Assembly (NCBI GenBank): GCA_903952435.1
Contig: CAJBFN010000001.1
Span: forward strand, 62,001-126,000
Length of the DNA stretch: 64,000 nt
Direction of reading: 5' to 3'
From: an uncultured bacterium
Lineage (GTDB): Bacteria; Patescibacteriota; Saccharimonadia; Saccharimonadales; Saccharimonadaceae
Under the pieces are notes generated by a model. The model searched no databases, had not been told where the DNA came from, and worked only from the letters and a program-made list of their open reading frames with translations. The stretch's first letter is position 1. Each line of letters opens with the position of its first letter. Both the position numbers and the translations under genes were made by a program. Shown piece by piece: positions 8,758-17,467 of the stretch.

Positions 8758-9326
8758 TTGTCGCGATTATTTACAGTTTCGGTTGATCTGAATGGATTCA
8801 TGTAGCTAAGTTTGCCTGGTTTAACCATTGGCTCTAATTTTTTGGCAGCTGATTTTACGATTATTTCACGGTCATTTATCTCGACAATCTGAGAGCGGTG
8901 TATTAATAGGCCAGCGTCAGATAAGCTTTTTATTAATCCTTGAGCAATATTTAATTGTTGGATGATAAAACTATCAGAGTCGATATTATAACTTTCGACT
9001 TTACCTAATTTATTCTTTTTCTCGTCGATTACATTTAGACCAACCAGTTCAAAGCCTAGATTATAAATTGCCTTAATTTTAATTACATCATCAAGACCTA
9101 TAAATTCATCGCTACTATCTATGATCATTCCTATATTGCTGATTTCGCGTATATCGGCAATCCTTAAAAAAGATGGATTATCAGTTAGTAGTGGACCTTC
9201 AATCTCATATGCCACGATTTTTAAGTTGGAAGGATCGATAATAGGAGTCTTGGTTATGGCAAGTCTAGTGCCAGTTTGTAGGCCCATTATTGGCATTCCG
9301 ATTAATCTTGCTCCGATTAATAACAT
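8754..9326 (-). CDS. PRC-barrel domain protein
   Basis: 190 aa with two PRC-barrel-like beta domains: GARLIGMPIMGLQTGTRLAITKTPIIDPSNLKIVAYEIEG at the N-terminus and a second one around residues 88-130 (NLGFELVGLNVIDEKKNKLGKVESYNID). The C-terminal segment ends in a Pro/Lys-rich tail. PRC barrels occur in RimM, photosynthetic reaction centre H and YlmC-type proteins. It is the last gene on the minus strand after the pilus assembly operon, separated by 38 bp, so a link to pilus function is possible but unproven. Confidence 0.75.
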   Translation of the reverse strand: MLLIGARLIGMPIMGLQTGTRLAITKTPIIDPSNLKIVAYEIEGPLLTDNPSFLRIADIREISNIGMIIDSSDEFIGLDDVIKIKAIYNLGFELVGLNVIDEKKNKLGKVESYNIDSDSFIIQQLNIAQGLIKSLSDAGLLIHRSQIVEINDREIIVKSAAKKLEPMVKPGKLSYMNPFRSTETVNNRDN

Positions 9327-9364
9327 ATATTTATAGTATAAGCATTTTTAATCATTACTGCCAA

Positions 9365-9646
9365 TTATTCTGTAAAATTCCAGAAAGGATTGATTCTGCC
9401 TGATGGTAATTGAATATCGTTTTGGTTCTCGGTGCTGGGCTTTAATGCTGAAAGTTTTGACTTTGTAGATGCGTCAAATGATGTTTGATTTGGGCTTATT
9501 TCGACACTGTTAATGTTGCTGCTAGCTGTTTGGCTTAAAGTTTGATTGATTGATATGACGCAAAAAGCCAAAAGCCCGATTATCACAACTAAAAAAATGA
9601 TAGTATTAAATTTTAAGAATATATTTTTAAATGAGTGCAGCCACAT
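9365..9646 (-). CDS. Small single-pass membrane protein at the PilP position of the pilus operon
   Basis: 93 aa: a short cytoplasmic basic start, one transmembrane helix (TIIFLVVIIGLLAFCVISI), a Ser/Thr/Asn-rich disordered stretch, and a conserved-looking end GRINPFWNF. It follows pilO by 2 bp and sits where PilP normally is; the NPF motif recalls the RDPF of PilP, but there is no secretin-binding domain, in line with a monoderm-like envelope. Homology to PilP cannot be shown from sequence alone. Confidence 0.55.
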   Translation of the reverse strand: MWLHSFKNIFLKFNTIIFLVVIIGLLAFCVISINQTLSQTASSNINSVEISPNQTSFDASTKSKLSALKPSTENQNDIQLPSGRINPFWNFTE

Positions 9647-9648
9647 AA

Positions 9649-10206
9649 TTATTTTACATAAACCTCCATAGTTATTGGTCTTACGGCTACGTCGCCTATA
9701 TTGGCGTTAGTATTGTTTAGCTCCAGACTGGTTATTTGTATCTTTGGAGCGTTAGTTTCGACTGATTTTAAAAACTTCATTAGACTAGTAAAACGCAATG
9801 GGCTGCCAAGGGTGACAATTACTTTTTCTGACTTTACAGCGCCATTTTTGTAGATTGAAGTTAATGTGTTATTTTGTACGCTTATGTCGGTTATATCAAT
9901 GCCGGCGCTGGCAGCATAACTATTTAGGTCATTTTTTATCGAACTCTGTAAAGTGGCAGCGTTATAAATTAAACTACTAGCTTTGTCGGCCAGTTTTTTT
10001 GTTTCGGCATCGCTAATTGAAGATATCTCGGGGCTGTTTGTGACAAGGTCGGCTTTTTGGCTAGCTACCGAATTAGCTTCGATTACAAGCTGACTTATCA
10101 TATCTTGGGCTCGATAGAATCCAAAACCACTAACCGCTAATAGTATAAAAATTATTACAAGCAACATGTTTCTTAAAAATTTAGGCTTTATTTCTTCACT
10201 TTTCAT
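9649..10206 (-). CDS. pilO: PilO-like pilus assembly protein
   Basis: 185 aa with an N-terminal transmembrane helix (FLRNMLLVIIFILLAVSGFGFY), a coiled-coil-like Ala/Ser-rich segment (IEANSVASQKADLVT... KASSLIYNAATLQSSI), and a C-terminal ferredoxin-like beta domain (ITDISVQNNTLTS, VIVTLGSPLRFTSLMKFLKSVE, ITMEVYV). This layout matches PilO, which pairs with PilN to form the inner-membrane alignment complex. Its start overlaps the pilN stop (ATGA), as is typical for the pilMNO set. Confidence 0.75.
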   Translation of the reverse strand: MKSEEIKPKFLRNMLLVIIFILLAVSGFGFYRAQDMISQLVIEANSVASQKADLVTNSPEISSISDAETKKLADKASSLIYNAATLQSSIKNDLNSYAASAGIDITDISVQNNTLTSIYKNGAVKSEKVIVTLGSPLRFTSLMKFLKSVETNAPKIQITSLELNNTNANIGDVAVRPITMEVYVK

Positions 10207-10727
10207 ATGTCGGTTTTCCTTATTTGTAATTTATACCGAACAATATAGCCAGATTGATCGGCTGTTTGGGTGATTTTGTCTGGGTTGCTGTTTATTGTAA
10301 GTAAGTTTCGGACTATTAGGTTATTGGTTATCATCGGTATCATCATATTTGAATTTGACTTTATTTCAACTTCAAATGGCTGATTCAATATGTCTTGGTT
10401 TAATGCCAGTACGCTCATACTGGCGCCGTTAGGAAAGCTTGCTCCTATATCCATAATTAACTTACTGTAAGATAACTGACGGCTAAAAATAGTCTGGGTG
10501 TTGGCTATGACTGTGCCTATATCGTCAGTGCTGCTGCTTGTTTCGCCAGTTTTTATACTATTTTCGTCTGCTTGTTTTTTTGAGTTAAGCGATAGATATG
10601 TTGAGGCGCAGAATATAGCCAAAAAGATAATAGCTATGCTAAGAAATATAATTAATTTTACCAGCACCACATTTATTCTGGCGGCATCAATATTATCTTT
10701 ATCTTTATCTGGCAACAGATTAATCAT
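10203..10727 (-). CDS. pilN: PilN-like pilus assembly protein
   Basis: Begins MINLLPDKDKDNIDAARI, the classic PilN start that binds the groove of PilM, followed by one transmembrane helix (LVKLIIFLSIAIIFLAIFCA) and a periplasmic or extracellular fold. The start at 10727 is preferred over the in-frame ATG at 10751 because the conserved INLLP must be near the N-terminus; it then overlaps pilM by 8 bp. The stop is TGA, which also shows that TGA is not recoded. Together with pilM and pilO it forms the alignment complex for the pilus motor. Confidence 0.8.
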   Translation of the reverse strand: MINLLPDKDKDNIDAARINVVLVKLIIFLSIAIIFLAIFCASTYLSLNSKKQADENSIKTGETSSSTDDIGTVIANTQTIFSRQLSYSKLIMDIGASFPNGASMSVLALNQDILNQPFEVEIKSNSNMMIPMITNNLIVRNLLTINSNPDKITQTADQSGYIVRYKLQIRKTDI

Positions 10728-11778
10728 TAGATATTTCCTTTGGCGGTACAATAGCTAGTCCTGCCACAGTTATATACCTAGGTTTAAGTTGGCGGGCTGG
10801 TTCGGGTAATTTACCAAAATCAAGTTTTTGCCAAGGGCTAGCGACTCTTGCTGGCATGACTAGGCTATCGGTAAAAAACTCACCTATACCTGGCATATTA
10901 CTACCGCTTCCGACAACCAGAAGTTGTTCTAGCTTGCGATCATCGCTGATTCGTTCATTGTAATATCTGATAACTTTTCTGGTTTCGGTTAGAAGTTTTT
11001 TTAGCGTTTCTTCTGTGGCTTTTTTGATTTTTTCTTGTCTTGGGCTAGCGCTTAGTCCGTTAAAAACTTTAAGTTGGTGAGCATTTTCGACTGTTATACC
11101 GAGCTTTCTGGCGATATCTAAAGTTAATGTATTACCACCAACTGATATGCCGCTAGTAACGCGTATTCGAGAGTTATCAACTACGGCTATGTCGGTATTT
11201 TCTGGGCCGATATCGACAATTACGGTTGGTAAATTACCTTCTTCGGTTTTAGTTAATAATCTCGATACGGATATAATGCTTGGCTCTATAAAGACAACCT
11301 CAAGCCCGGCTTCTTCTGCCGCCTTGGTGCACTTATCTACAATAACTCTTGGTATAGCGCTCATTAGAACTGTTATTTCTTTTGCGCCTCTTTCGATTAT
11401 TTCGTAATCTAAATAAAGTGTTGATGTCGGTATAGGTATATATTGATCAGCTTCTAGAGTTACGGCATCTTTTAGTGACTTTTCGACGCTAATTGGTAGA
11501 TTAAATGTTCTTGAATAGCTACGGGCTGTCGGTATTGCTATCGCTACACTATTGCTCGGTAATTCTCCAACGATAGAATTTTTTAGTAAATCCTTTATAT
11601 TCTCGGCTAGGAAGTTACTGGTGCCTTCTAAAGATTCTTTCATTTTTGCTGGGTCTAAATCTAGTGAACCATAGCCAATAACTAGCCACTTTTTTGTGTC
11701 AATCGCCATAATCTTGATACCAGTACTGCTGACGTCAAGGCCTATAATTGGTTTGTCTTTATAAAATAATCTCGTCAT
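10720..11778 (-). CDS. pilM: PilM, actin-like pilus assembly ATPase
   Basis: Actin/FtsA-fold protein of about 350 aa on the cytoplasmic side of the pilus platform. The phosphate-1 segment is IIGLDVSSTGIKIMAI near the start; phosphate-2 is PTVIVDIGPENTDIAVVDN; a later nucleotide-binding strand is LLVVGSGSNMPGIGEFF. The 1C region (EADQYIPIPTSTLYLDYEII) is typical of PilM. The start at 11778 (MTRLFYKDKP) is preferred to an upstream ATG at 11802, because the extra residues are not conserved in type. The next gene overlaps by 8 bp. Confidence 0.9.
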   Translation of the reverse strand: MTRLFYKDKPIIGLDVSSTGIKIMAIDTKKWLVIGYGSLDLDPAKMKESLEGTSNFLAENIKDLLKNSIVGELPSNSVAIAIPTARSYSRTFNLPISVEKSLKDAVTLEADQYIPIPTSTLYLDYEIIERGAKEITVLMSAIPRVIVDKCTKAAEEAGLEVVFIEPSIISVSRLLTKTEEGNLPTVIVDIGPENTDIAVVDNSRIRVTSGISVGGNTLTLDIARKLGITVENAHQLKVFNGLSASPRQEKIKKATEETLKKLLTETRKVIRYYNERISDDRKLEQLLVVGSGSNMPGIGEFFTDSLVMPARVASPWQKLDFGKLPEPARQLKPRYITVAGLAIVPPKEISND

Positions 11779-11834
11779 GGTGCCCACTAGTAATTCTAAC
11801 ACTTATTATAGCACGAGCACGTTTGGTTTTAGGC

Positions 11835-13064
11835 TTATTTAACGCTTTGAGCAAGGCCTGCAATCGGCAACATAACACTAGCGGCAATAAGCCCGACCAT
11901 GCCGCCCATTATGACTATCATGATGGGCTCGATGATTGAACTTAATCCTTGAATCGCGGTGTCAACTTCTTCTTCGTAAAATTCAGCGACTTTGACTAAG
12001 ATTTTGTCGGTCTGGCCGGTTTCTTCACCGACTGAAAGCATCTGAGATACTATTGGCGGGAAAATTGGGTTGGCCTCTATGATTGATGATAATGATTTGC
12101 CATTTTTAACTTCCTCTTCAGCCTTCATTAAAGCGTCTTCATAAATAACATTTCCAACAGCTCTAGATGTTACGGCTAGGGCCTCTAGAACGGCCACACC
12201 AGCCTCAATAAGAGCAGAAAAAGTTCTAGCAAAACGAGCTGTTATGACTTTTATAACAATGACCTTAAGGATCGGCGTTTTTAGAATTATGTAGTGTAGC
12301 TGGTGTCTGCCAAATGCGGTTTTTGAATAGACCATAATGCCATAAATTAATGCGGCTAGGCCGATTATTACAAAATACCAATAATTGATTATAAACTTAC
12401 TTGTTTCTAGCATGAATATGGTTATTTCTGGTAATTTGGCATCTGGTCCGCCGAGGTCTGTCATGACCGTTCCTAGTTGCGGAACAATAAATATCATTAG
12501 TCCAAAAAATGCTAGGACGGTTATGGAAAGCAACACCATCGGATATATCATGGCACTTTTAATTTTTTTCTTAATTGCCATGCTTTTTTCTTGTTGCAAG
12601 GCTAGGCGTTTTAGAATCTCCTCCATAATACCAGCTGCCTCGCCAGCTCTAACCATATTCACATAAATATCATTAAATACATTTGGGTATTTTCCCATGG
12701 CATCACCAAGCGTGGCGCCAGCTTCGATATCGGTAATTATATTTTTTATTATTTTTTTTAGATTAGGGCTTTCGGTTATGTGGTCAGACAGGGCAGTTAA
12801 AGCTCGTAAAAGTGGAACTCCGGCACCGACCATGGCGCTTAATTGGCGGGTAAACATGGTCAGATGATCAGACTTTACTTTTCCAACCGAAAATAAATTA
12901 TCCATCTGTATGCCGAATGAAATCTTTTTTGACTCTTTAATACTAACAGGTCGTAAGCCTTGTCTGGCTAATTCTTGGATTACGCTGTTGCGATCGGGTT
13001 GTTCAATGATGCCATTGACCGGTTCGCCTTTCTGATTTATTGATACATATGAGAATTTTGGCAT
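11835..13064 (-). CDS. pilC: PilC/GspF inner-membrane platform protein
   Basis: Polytopic platform protein around which the pilus is extruded. 409 aa, the usual length. Two homologous T2SF domains can be seen (MFTRQLSAMVGAGVPLLRALTALSDH at about 70 and FARTFSALIEAGVAVLEALAVTS at about 275), with transmembrane helices after each (MIYPMVLLSITVLAFFGLMIFIVPQLG; FVIIGLAALIYGIMVYS; IEPIMIVIMGGMVGLIAASVMLP). The N-terminus MPKFSYVSINQKGEPVNGIIE is the usual PilC start. It follows pilB by 5 bp. Confidence 0.95.
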   Translation of the reverse strand: MPKFSYVSINQKGEPVNGIIEQPDRNSVIQELARQGLRPVSIKESKKISFGIQMDNLFSVGKVKSDHLTMFTRQLSAMVGAGVPLLRALTALSDHITESPNLKKIIKNIITDIEAGATLGDAMGKYPNVFNDIYVNMVRAGEAAGIMEEILKRLALQQEKSMAIKKKIKSAMIYPMVLLSITVLAFFGLMIFIVPQLGTVMTDLGGPDAKLPEITIFMLETSKFIINYWYFVIIGLAALIYGIMVYSKTAFGRHQLHYIILKTPILKVIVIKVITARFARTFSALIEAGVAVLEALAVTSRAVGNVIYEDALMKAEEEVKNGKSLSSIIEANPIFPPIVSQMLSVGEETGQTDKILVKVAEFYEEEVDTAIQGLSSIIEPIMIVIMGGMVGLIAASVMLPIAGLAQSVK

Positions 13065-13069
13065 AATAT

Positions 13070-14854
13070 TTATTCCTTGGTTGCCCTTATAATCTCTTCA
13101 ATAGTAGTTTCGCCTCGGAGGGCCTTTATTAGTCCATCAGCTTGCATTGTTATCATACCCTCAGCTACCGCTTGCTCCTGTATTTGGTTGCTAGTGGCGT
13201 TGTTCATGATTAATTTTTGGATATTTACTGAATTATGTAAAACTTCATAAATACCGACTCGGCTAAGGTAGCCAGCGGTTGCTCCGTTTATATTGTCGTC
13301 TTTATCAGCCAACCATAGGTTTTTTATACCATTCTCATCTGTGCCTAAAGGTGTATCGCCACCAATACCTTCAGCTGCGGCTTGTTTTTCTAGTTCGTGG
13401 ATATAGCTAAAATTCTGCCCAGGCTTTAACTTGAATAATTTCACTATCATTTGCTTTTCTTGTTCAGTTGGCTGATATAATTTTCGGGTTTTTTTGTTTA
13501 GGCACCTTACTAGCCTTTGCCCAACTACTACCCGTATAGTGCTGGCAATTAGAAATGGCTCAATCCCCATGTCAAGCAATCGAGGCAAACAGGTTGCGGC
13601 ATCATTGGTGTGTAGTGTGGAGAATACTAGGTGGCCAGTTAGAGCGGCCTGGACGCTTAAATCGGCTGTTTCGCTGTCTCGAACCTCTCCAACCATTATT
13701 ATGTTTGGATCTTGACGCAGTAGTGAACGTAGGCCGTTCGCAAATGTCATACCAGCTTTATCGTTAGTTTGGGTTTGGTTAACGCCGGGTATTCGATATT
13801 CAACTGGGTCTTCGATGGTTGATATATTTACGCTTGGAGTGTTAAGGCTTGATAATATGCTAAATAAACTTGTAGATTTACCGCTGCCGGTAGGGCCAGT
13901 AACTAAGACCATTCCATTTGGGCTAGTTATAGCTTCTTTTAGGAGCTTGAGTGGTTGTCCCCATGGACCTAAAGATTCTAGCCTAACCGCCTGGTTAGAT
14001 TCGTCTAAAATACGCATAACCAGCTTTTCGCCATCAGCGACGGGCAAAGTGCTGACGCGCAAGGCATATTGCTTGCCGGCAACATTGATTTTAAAACGAC
14101 CATCTTGAGGTATTCGATGTTCGTCAATTTTCAAATTACTTAAGATTTTTATACGACTAATTAATGCGCTTAGCACATTCTTGGGCAGTCTATTTACCTC
14201 TTTTAATATGCCGTCGATGCGATATCTTATTTGGACAAAGTTTTCACGAGGTTCGATATGGATATCACTAGTATTTGATCTGATGGCATATTCCAGTAAA
14301 ATATTTACAGTTTTGGCGATTGGGGATTTTTCATCAATATCAGCAGTTGATACTTTTTCATTTTGAGAATTATCAGGCTGGATAGCTATATCCATAACTT
14401 TATCTAGTTCATCGTTAACGTTGCTATGGTAAGCCTCTAGGGCTGCTACTATATTTTGACTAGTGGCAATATATATTTTTGTATTGGCGCCAATTTCTTT
14501 TTCTAGAAAATTTACGGCCTGAATATCATCTGGATCATCCATAGCAAGATGGTTTGTACCATCTGGGTCGATTTTGAAAAGGACGGCCCGGTATTGTCTG
14601 GCGACTTGCTCTGGTATTTTATTTAGAACGTCAACTGGTATTTCGCGCGGAGTTAATTCAATATATGGTATCTGTAGATACTGTGCAAAGGCTTTTGTCA
14701 AAGTTGTTTCATCGGTTATCTTTTTTTTCAAAACAACTTCTTGAATTGACGATTTTAAATCAATAGCCTCTTGCTTTAGAGCATCAATTTGCTCCGCGGC
14801 GATAAGACCACTACTGGTTAAGATTTTTTCGATTGTTGTGTCTGAGATGCGCAT
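13070..14854 (-). CDS. pilB: PilB/GspE pilus extension ATPase
   Basis: Hexameric secretion ATPase that powers pilus assembly. 594 aa. The N-terminal MshEN-type domain covers about 1-150. The N2 domain has DIHIEPRENFVQIRYRIDG, Walker A is GPTGSGKSTSLFS near residue 315, the Asp box is ISTIEDPVEYRI, Walker B is NIIMVGEVRDSETA and the His box is GHLVFSTLHTND. The tetracysteine zinc site usual in PilB is not there: after QRLVRCLNKKTRKLYQP only a single Cys is seen. It heads the minus-strand pilus operon, and no PilT is in the window. Confidence 0.95.
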   Translation of the reverse strand: MRISDTTIEKILTSSGLIAAEQIDALKQEAIDLKSSIQEVVLKKKITDETTLTKAFAQYLQIPYIELTPREIPVDVLNKIPEQVARQYRAVLFKIDPDGTNHLAMDDPDDIQAVNFLEKEIGANTKIYIATSQNIVAALEAYHSNVNDELDKVMDIAIQPDNSQNEKVSTADIDEKSPIAKTVNILLEYAIRSNTSDIHIEPRENFVQIRYRIDGILKEVNRLPKNVLSALISRIKILSNLKIDEHRIPQDGRFKINVAGKQYALRVSTLPVADGEKLVMRILDESNQAVRLESLGPWGQPLKLLKEAITSPNGMVLVTGPTGSGKSTSLFSILSSLNTPSVNISTIEDPVEYRIPGVNQTQTNDKAGMTFANGLRSLLRQDPNIIMVGEVRDSETADLSVQAALTGHLVFSTLHTNDAATCLPRLLDMGIEPFLIASTIRVVVGQRLVRCLNKKTRKLYQPTEQEKQMIVKLFKLKPGQNFSYIHELEKQAAAEGIGGDTPLGTDENGIKNLWLADKDDNINGATAGYLSRVGIYEVLHNSVNIQKLIMNNATSNQIQEQAVAEGMITMQADGLIKALRGETTIEEIIRATKE

Positions 14855-14890
14855 AATGCTTACGTTCTATTGTAATCTACAGATTAAAAA

Positions 14891-14903
14891 AACACCAGGT
14901 GTT
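14891..14903. promoter_or_regulatory. Palindromic operator-like site between pilB and tsaE
   Basis: AACACC-A-GGTGTT is a perfect dyad whose last T is the first base of the tsaE -10 box (TATAAT, 14903-14908). A bound protein would block that promoter. The site lies about 37 bp upstream of the pilB start codon on the other strand. Confidence 0.45.
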
Positions 14904-14908
14904 ATAAT
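14903..14908 (+). promoter_or_regulatory. -10 box of tsaE, leaderless
   Basis: TATAAT ends 7 nt before the ATG at 14916. This spacing also decides the start of tsaE, because longer in-frame starts lie upstream of the promoter box. Confidence 0.6.
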
Positions 14909-14915
14909 AAATGAA

Positions 14916-15374
14916 ATGTTTTTAAATATAATTGATGAAAATGAAATGAAGCTTTTTGGCAACAAGCTCGGCTTGTTATTGTCTGGTGGCGAGGTCGTCG
15001 AACTAATCGGTGATGTCGGTTCTGGAAAGACAACTTTAACCAAGGGGATTGCTGTTGGCCTTGGTGTGTCGGATTATGTTCAAAGTCCAAGTTTTACGAT
15101 TAGTCGTGTTTACGACTGTCGAGATAATCTAAAATTAGCGCACTATGATTTTTACAGGCTTGATGATGTTGGCTTGATGCAGGATGAATTAAACGAGACT
15201 ATGTCAGATAATGGGATAATTACGATTATTGAGTGGGCTGGACTGGTTGCTGGAGTTTTGCCGGTTGATAGGTTATCTATAAAAATCAATCCATTAACCG
15301 AAAACTCAAGGCAGCTTGAAATCATTGCCGGTGGTCTAAAAAGTCAGAAAGTCTTAGACGGGTTAAATTTATGA
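14916..15374 (+). CDS. tsaE: tRNA N6-adenosine threonylcarbamoyltransferase ATPase subunit TsaE
   Basis: ATPase partner in the t6A37 tRNA modification pathway with TsaB and TsaD. About 152 aa. Walker A is GDVGSGKTTLTKG near residue 41, followed by SPSFTISRVYD and HYDFYRLDD (the typical TsaE strand and HxDxYRL motif), and EWAGLVAGVLP. The start at 14916 gives the family N-terminus and matches the -10 box spacing; an ATG at 14838 would add 26 residues without resemblance. It overlaps tsaB by 4 bp. Confidence 0.93.
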   Translation: MFLNIIDENEMKLFGNKLGLLLSGGEVVELIGDVGSGKTTLTKGIAVGLGVSDYVQSPSFTISRVYDCRDNLKLAHYDFYRLDDVGLMQDELNETMSDNGIITIIEWAGLVAGVLPVDRLSIKINPLTENSRQLEIIAGGLKSQKVLDGLNL

Positions 15375-15757
15375 TTTTACTTTTAGATACCAGCTCACCA
15401 ATATGTTATTTGACTGTTATTAACGGTGATCAAAAAAATAATTATCAATGGCAGTCTGATAGGTCACTGGCAAAAGGGTTATTATCTTTTCTGAAAGAAA
15501 AATTAGAGGCTGACAATAAAACTTGGTCTGACATCTCTGGGATTGGAATTTATAAAGGCCCTGGTAGTTTTACGGGTTTAAGGATTGGTATTACAGTTAT
15601 GAATACAATTGCCGATGCTAGTAATATCCCAATTGTCGGTTGTCTTGGTGACAATTGGCAAGATGAAGCTGTTTCTGAATTAAAATCTGGCGCTAATGAC
15701 AAAATAGTTCTTCCTTTTTATGGCAGTGAAGCCCGCATTACTCAGGCCAGAAAATAA
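15371..15757 (+). CDS. tsaB: TsaB-like protein, short form
   Basis: N-terminal part of the TsaB fold: ILLLDTSSPICYLTVI (phosphate-1-like strand) and IGIYKGPGSFTGLRIGITVMNTIADASNIPIVG, the signature shared with TsaD. Length is 128 aa against about 220-230 in typical TsaB, so the C-terminal lobe is missing. The end (FYGSEARITQARK) resembles the natural interdomain region, with no frameshifted remainder visible before rny, so it may be a natural single-lobe form. It is coupled to tsaE by a 4-bp overlap. Confidence 0.8.
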   Translation: MILLLDTSSPICYLTVINGDQKNNYQWQSDRSLAKGLLSFLKEKLEADNKTWSDISGIGIYKGPGSFTGLRIGITVMNTIADASNIPIVGCLGDNWQDEAVSELKSGANDKIVLPFYGSEARITQARK

Positions 15758-15912
15758 ATAACTTGCAAGCAGCATTGAAAAAAAGGTATTATATAGTTAG
15801 TCTATTTTAAGACTTTGAATAATTTTTGAAACTAACGCTGAACATTACTGATTTTTGATAATAATTTAATAATAAATAAAAACACCAGGATTTCGGCGAG
15901 GAAAGGACAAAT

Positions 15913-17400
15913 ATGATAGAGATTATTATCGCTATAGTTGCGGCTTTTGCTGGAATTGGCGGAACAATCGTGTATGAAAAGCAAAGGCAAGCTACAGGTA
16001 AGGCTAAAGCCGACAAAGAGGTCGCAAATGCCAAAACTAAAGCCGGAGATATTATATTAAAGGCTAAAGACGAAATCGTCGAGATGGAAAATGAACGACG
16101 CAAAGAGTGGAAACGTGTCGAGACTCGTTTGGTTGAGCGTGAAACATCGCTTGATAAAAAACTTGATGATTTAGATAAACGATCTGAAAAACTACGCGCT
16201 CAAGAACGTGATGTTGAAAGCTTGAAAAATGAAATTCGTGATATTCGCACCAAGCAACAGGATAAGTTAGAAAAAATTGCTAAACTCAGTAAAAAAGAAG
16301 CGGCCGATAAGTTACTAGAAATGACTGAGCGTGATATTAAGCAAGATATGGTTGGTCTTGTTAATAAACTGCAAAATGACGCCAAAGAGGATGCTGAAGA
16401 AATTGCTCAAACGATTCTAGTTACGGCCATGGAGCGAATGTCATCTGAAGTCACTGCCGAACGTACTGTTACGGCAATTAAATTAGTTGACGAAGAGATG
16501 AAAGGTCGCATTATTGGTAAAGAAGGTCGTAATATTCAATCCTTGCAACGAGCCACTGGTGTTGACATTTTGGTTGATGATACGCCAGGTATGATTGTGC
16601 TGAGTTCGTTTGACCCAGTCCGTCGCCAAATTGCTCGAATGAGCTTGGAATTATTAATGAAAGATGGCCGTATCCATCCAGGCCGAATTGAAGAAGTTGT
16701 TGCCAAAGCTGAAGTTGAAATTAATAAGGAAGTAAATCGTGCCGGTGAAGATGCGGCTCGCGAACTTGGTATTGTTGGTATTCCAAAAGAGATTTTGCGA
16801 CTGCTTGGTGAATTAAAATATCGCACTAGCTATGGTCAAAATGTTTTAATGCACAGTGTCGAGATGGCCCATATGGCTGGACTAATTGCCGAAGAAATCG
16901 GTGCCGATGTTCGCGTTACTAAGACCGCCACATTGCTTCATGATATAGGCAAAGCTGTAACCCACAAGATGGAAGGTAAGCACCATCACATTGCTGGTGA
17001 ATTGGCTCGTAAATATGGCATGACCGAAGATGTGGCCCATGCTATCGAAGCTCACCATGATGATGTAGAAGCTACAACACCTGAAGCATTGATAGTTCGT
17101 ATTTGTGACGGTTTGTCGACAACTCGTCCTGGAGCTCGCAATATTAGTTCGGAAAACTTTGCCGAAAGAATGCGCGATCTTGAGAATATTGCGCTTGGCT
17201 TTAATGGTATCGACAAAGCCTATGCGATTAGTGCTGGCCGTGAAGTTCGCGTTATCGTTAGCCCTAAGGCAATTGATGATTTATCGGCTATAAAACTAGC
17301 GCGTGACATCGCCGTCAAGATTGAAAGCACAATGCAGTATCCAGGCACAATCAAGGTCAATGTGATTCGTGAAACTAGAGCGATTGAATTTGCTAAATAG
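15913..17400 (+). CDS. rny: Ribonuclease Y
   Basis: Membrane-anchored endoribonuclease that starts mRNA decay. It has one N-terminal transmembrane helix (IIIAIVAAFAGIGGTIVYE), a long charged coiled coil (about 25-190), a KH domain (DEEMKGRIIGKEGRNIQSLQRATGVDILVDDTPG), then the HD domain with LLHDIGKAVTHKMEGKHHHIAG and HAIEAHHDD as metal ligands. The C-terminal VNVIRETRAIEFAK matches the family end. 495 aa, slightly shorter than the usual 520. A 155-bp gap precedes it, with a Shine-Dalgarno GAGGAAAGG before the start and therefore a normal leadered transcript. Confidence 0.97.
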   Translation: MIEIIIAIVAAFAGIGGTIVYEKQRQATGKAKADKEVANAKTKAGDIILKAKDEIVEMENERRKEWKRVETRLVERETSLDKKLDDLDKRSEKLRAQERDVESLKNEIRDIRTKQQDKLEKIAKLSKKEAADKLLEMTERDIKQDMVGLVNKLQNDAKEDAEEIAQTILVTAMERMSSEVTAERTVTAIKLVDEEMKGRIIGKEGRNIQSLQRATGVDILVDDTPGMIVLSSFDPVRRQIARMSLELLMKDGRIHPGRIEEVVAKAEVEINKEVNRAGEDAARELGIVGIPKEILRLLGELKYRTSYGQNVLMHSVEMAHMAGLIAEEIGADVRVTKTATLLHDIGKAVTHKMEGKHHHIAGELARKYGMTEDVAHAIEAHHDDVEATTPEALIVRICDGLSTTRPGARNISSENFAERMRDLENIALGFNGIDKAYAISAGREVRVIVSPKAIDDLSAIKLARDIAVKIESTMQYPGTIKVNVIRETRAIEFAK

Positions 17401-17455
17401 TTTTAACTTTTAATATCTAAAATTAATATAATATTTTTTGTGGGTTTATTAGTGT

Positions 17456-17461
17456 TAAAAT
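17456..17461 (+). promoter_or_regulatory. -10 box of P-type ATPase gene
   Basis: TAAAAT ends 6 nt before the ATG at 17468; leaderless spacing, no Shine-Dalgarno. Confidence 0.45.
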
Positions 17462-17467
17462 GTATAA

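Noticed and set aside
15807-16103. Minus-strand frame of 98 aa at the start of rny
   Set aside because: It is a shadow of the rny coding sequence and of its leader; no promoter or ribosome site.
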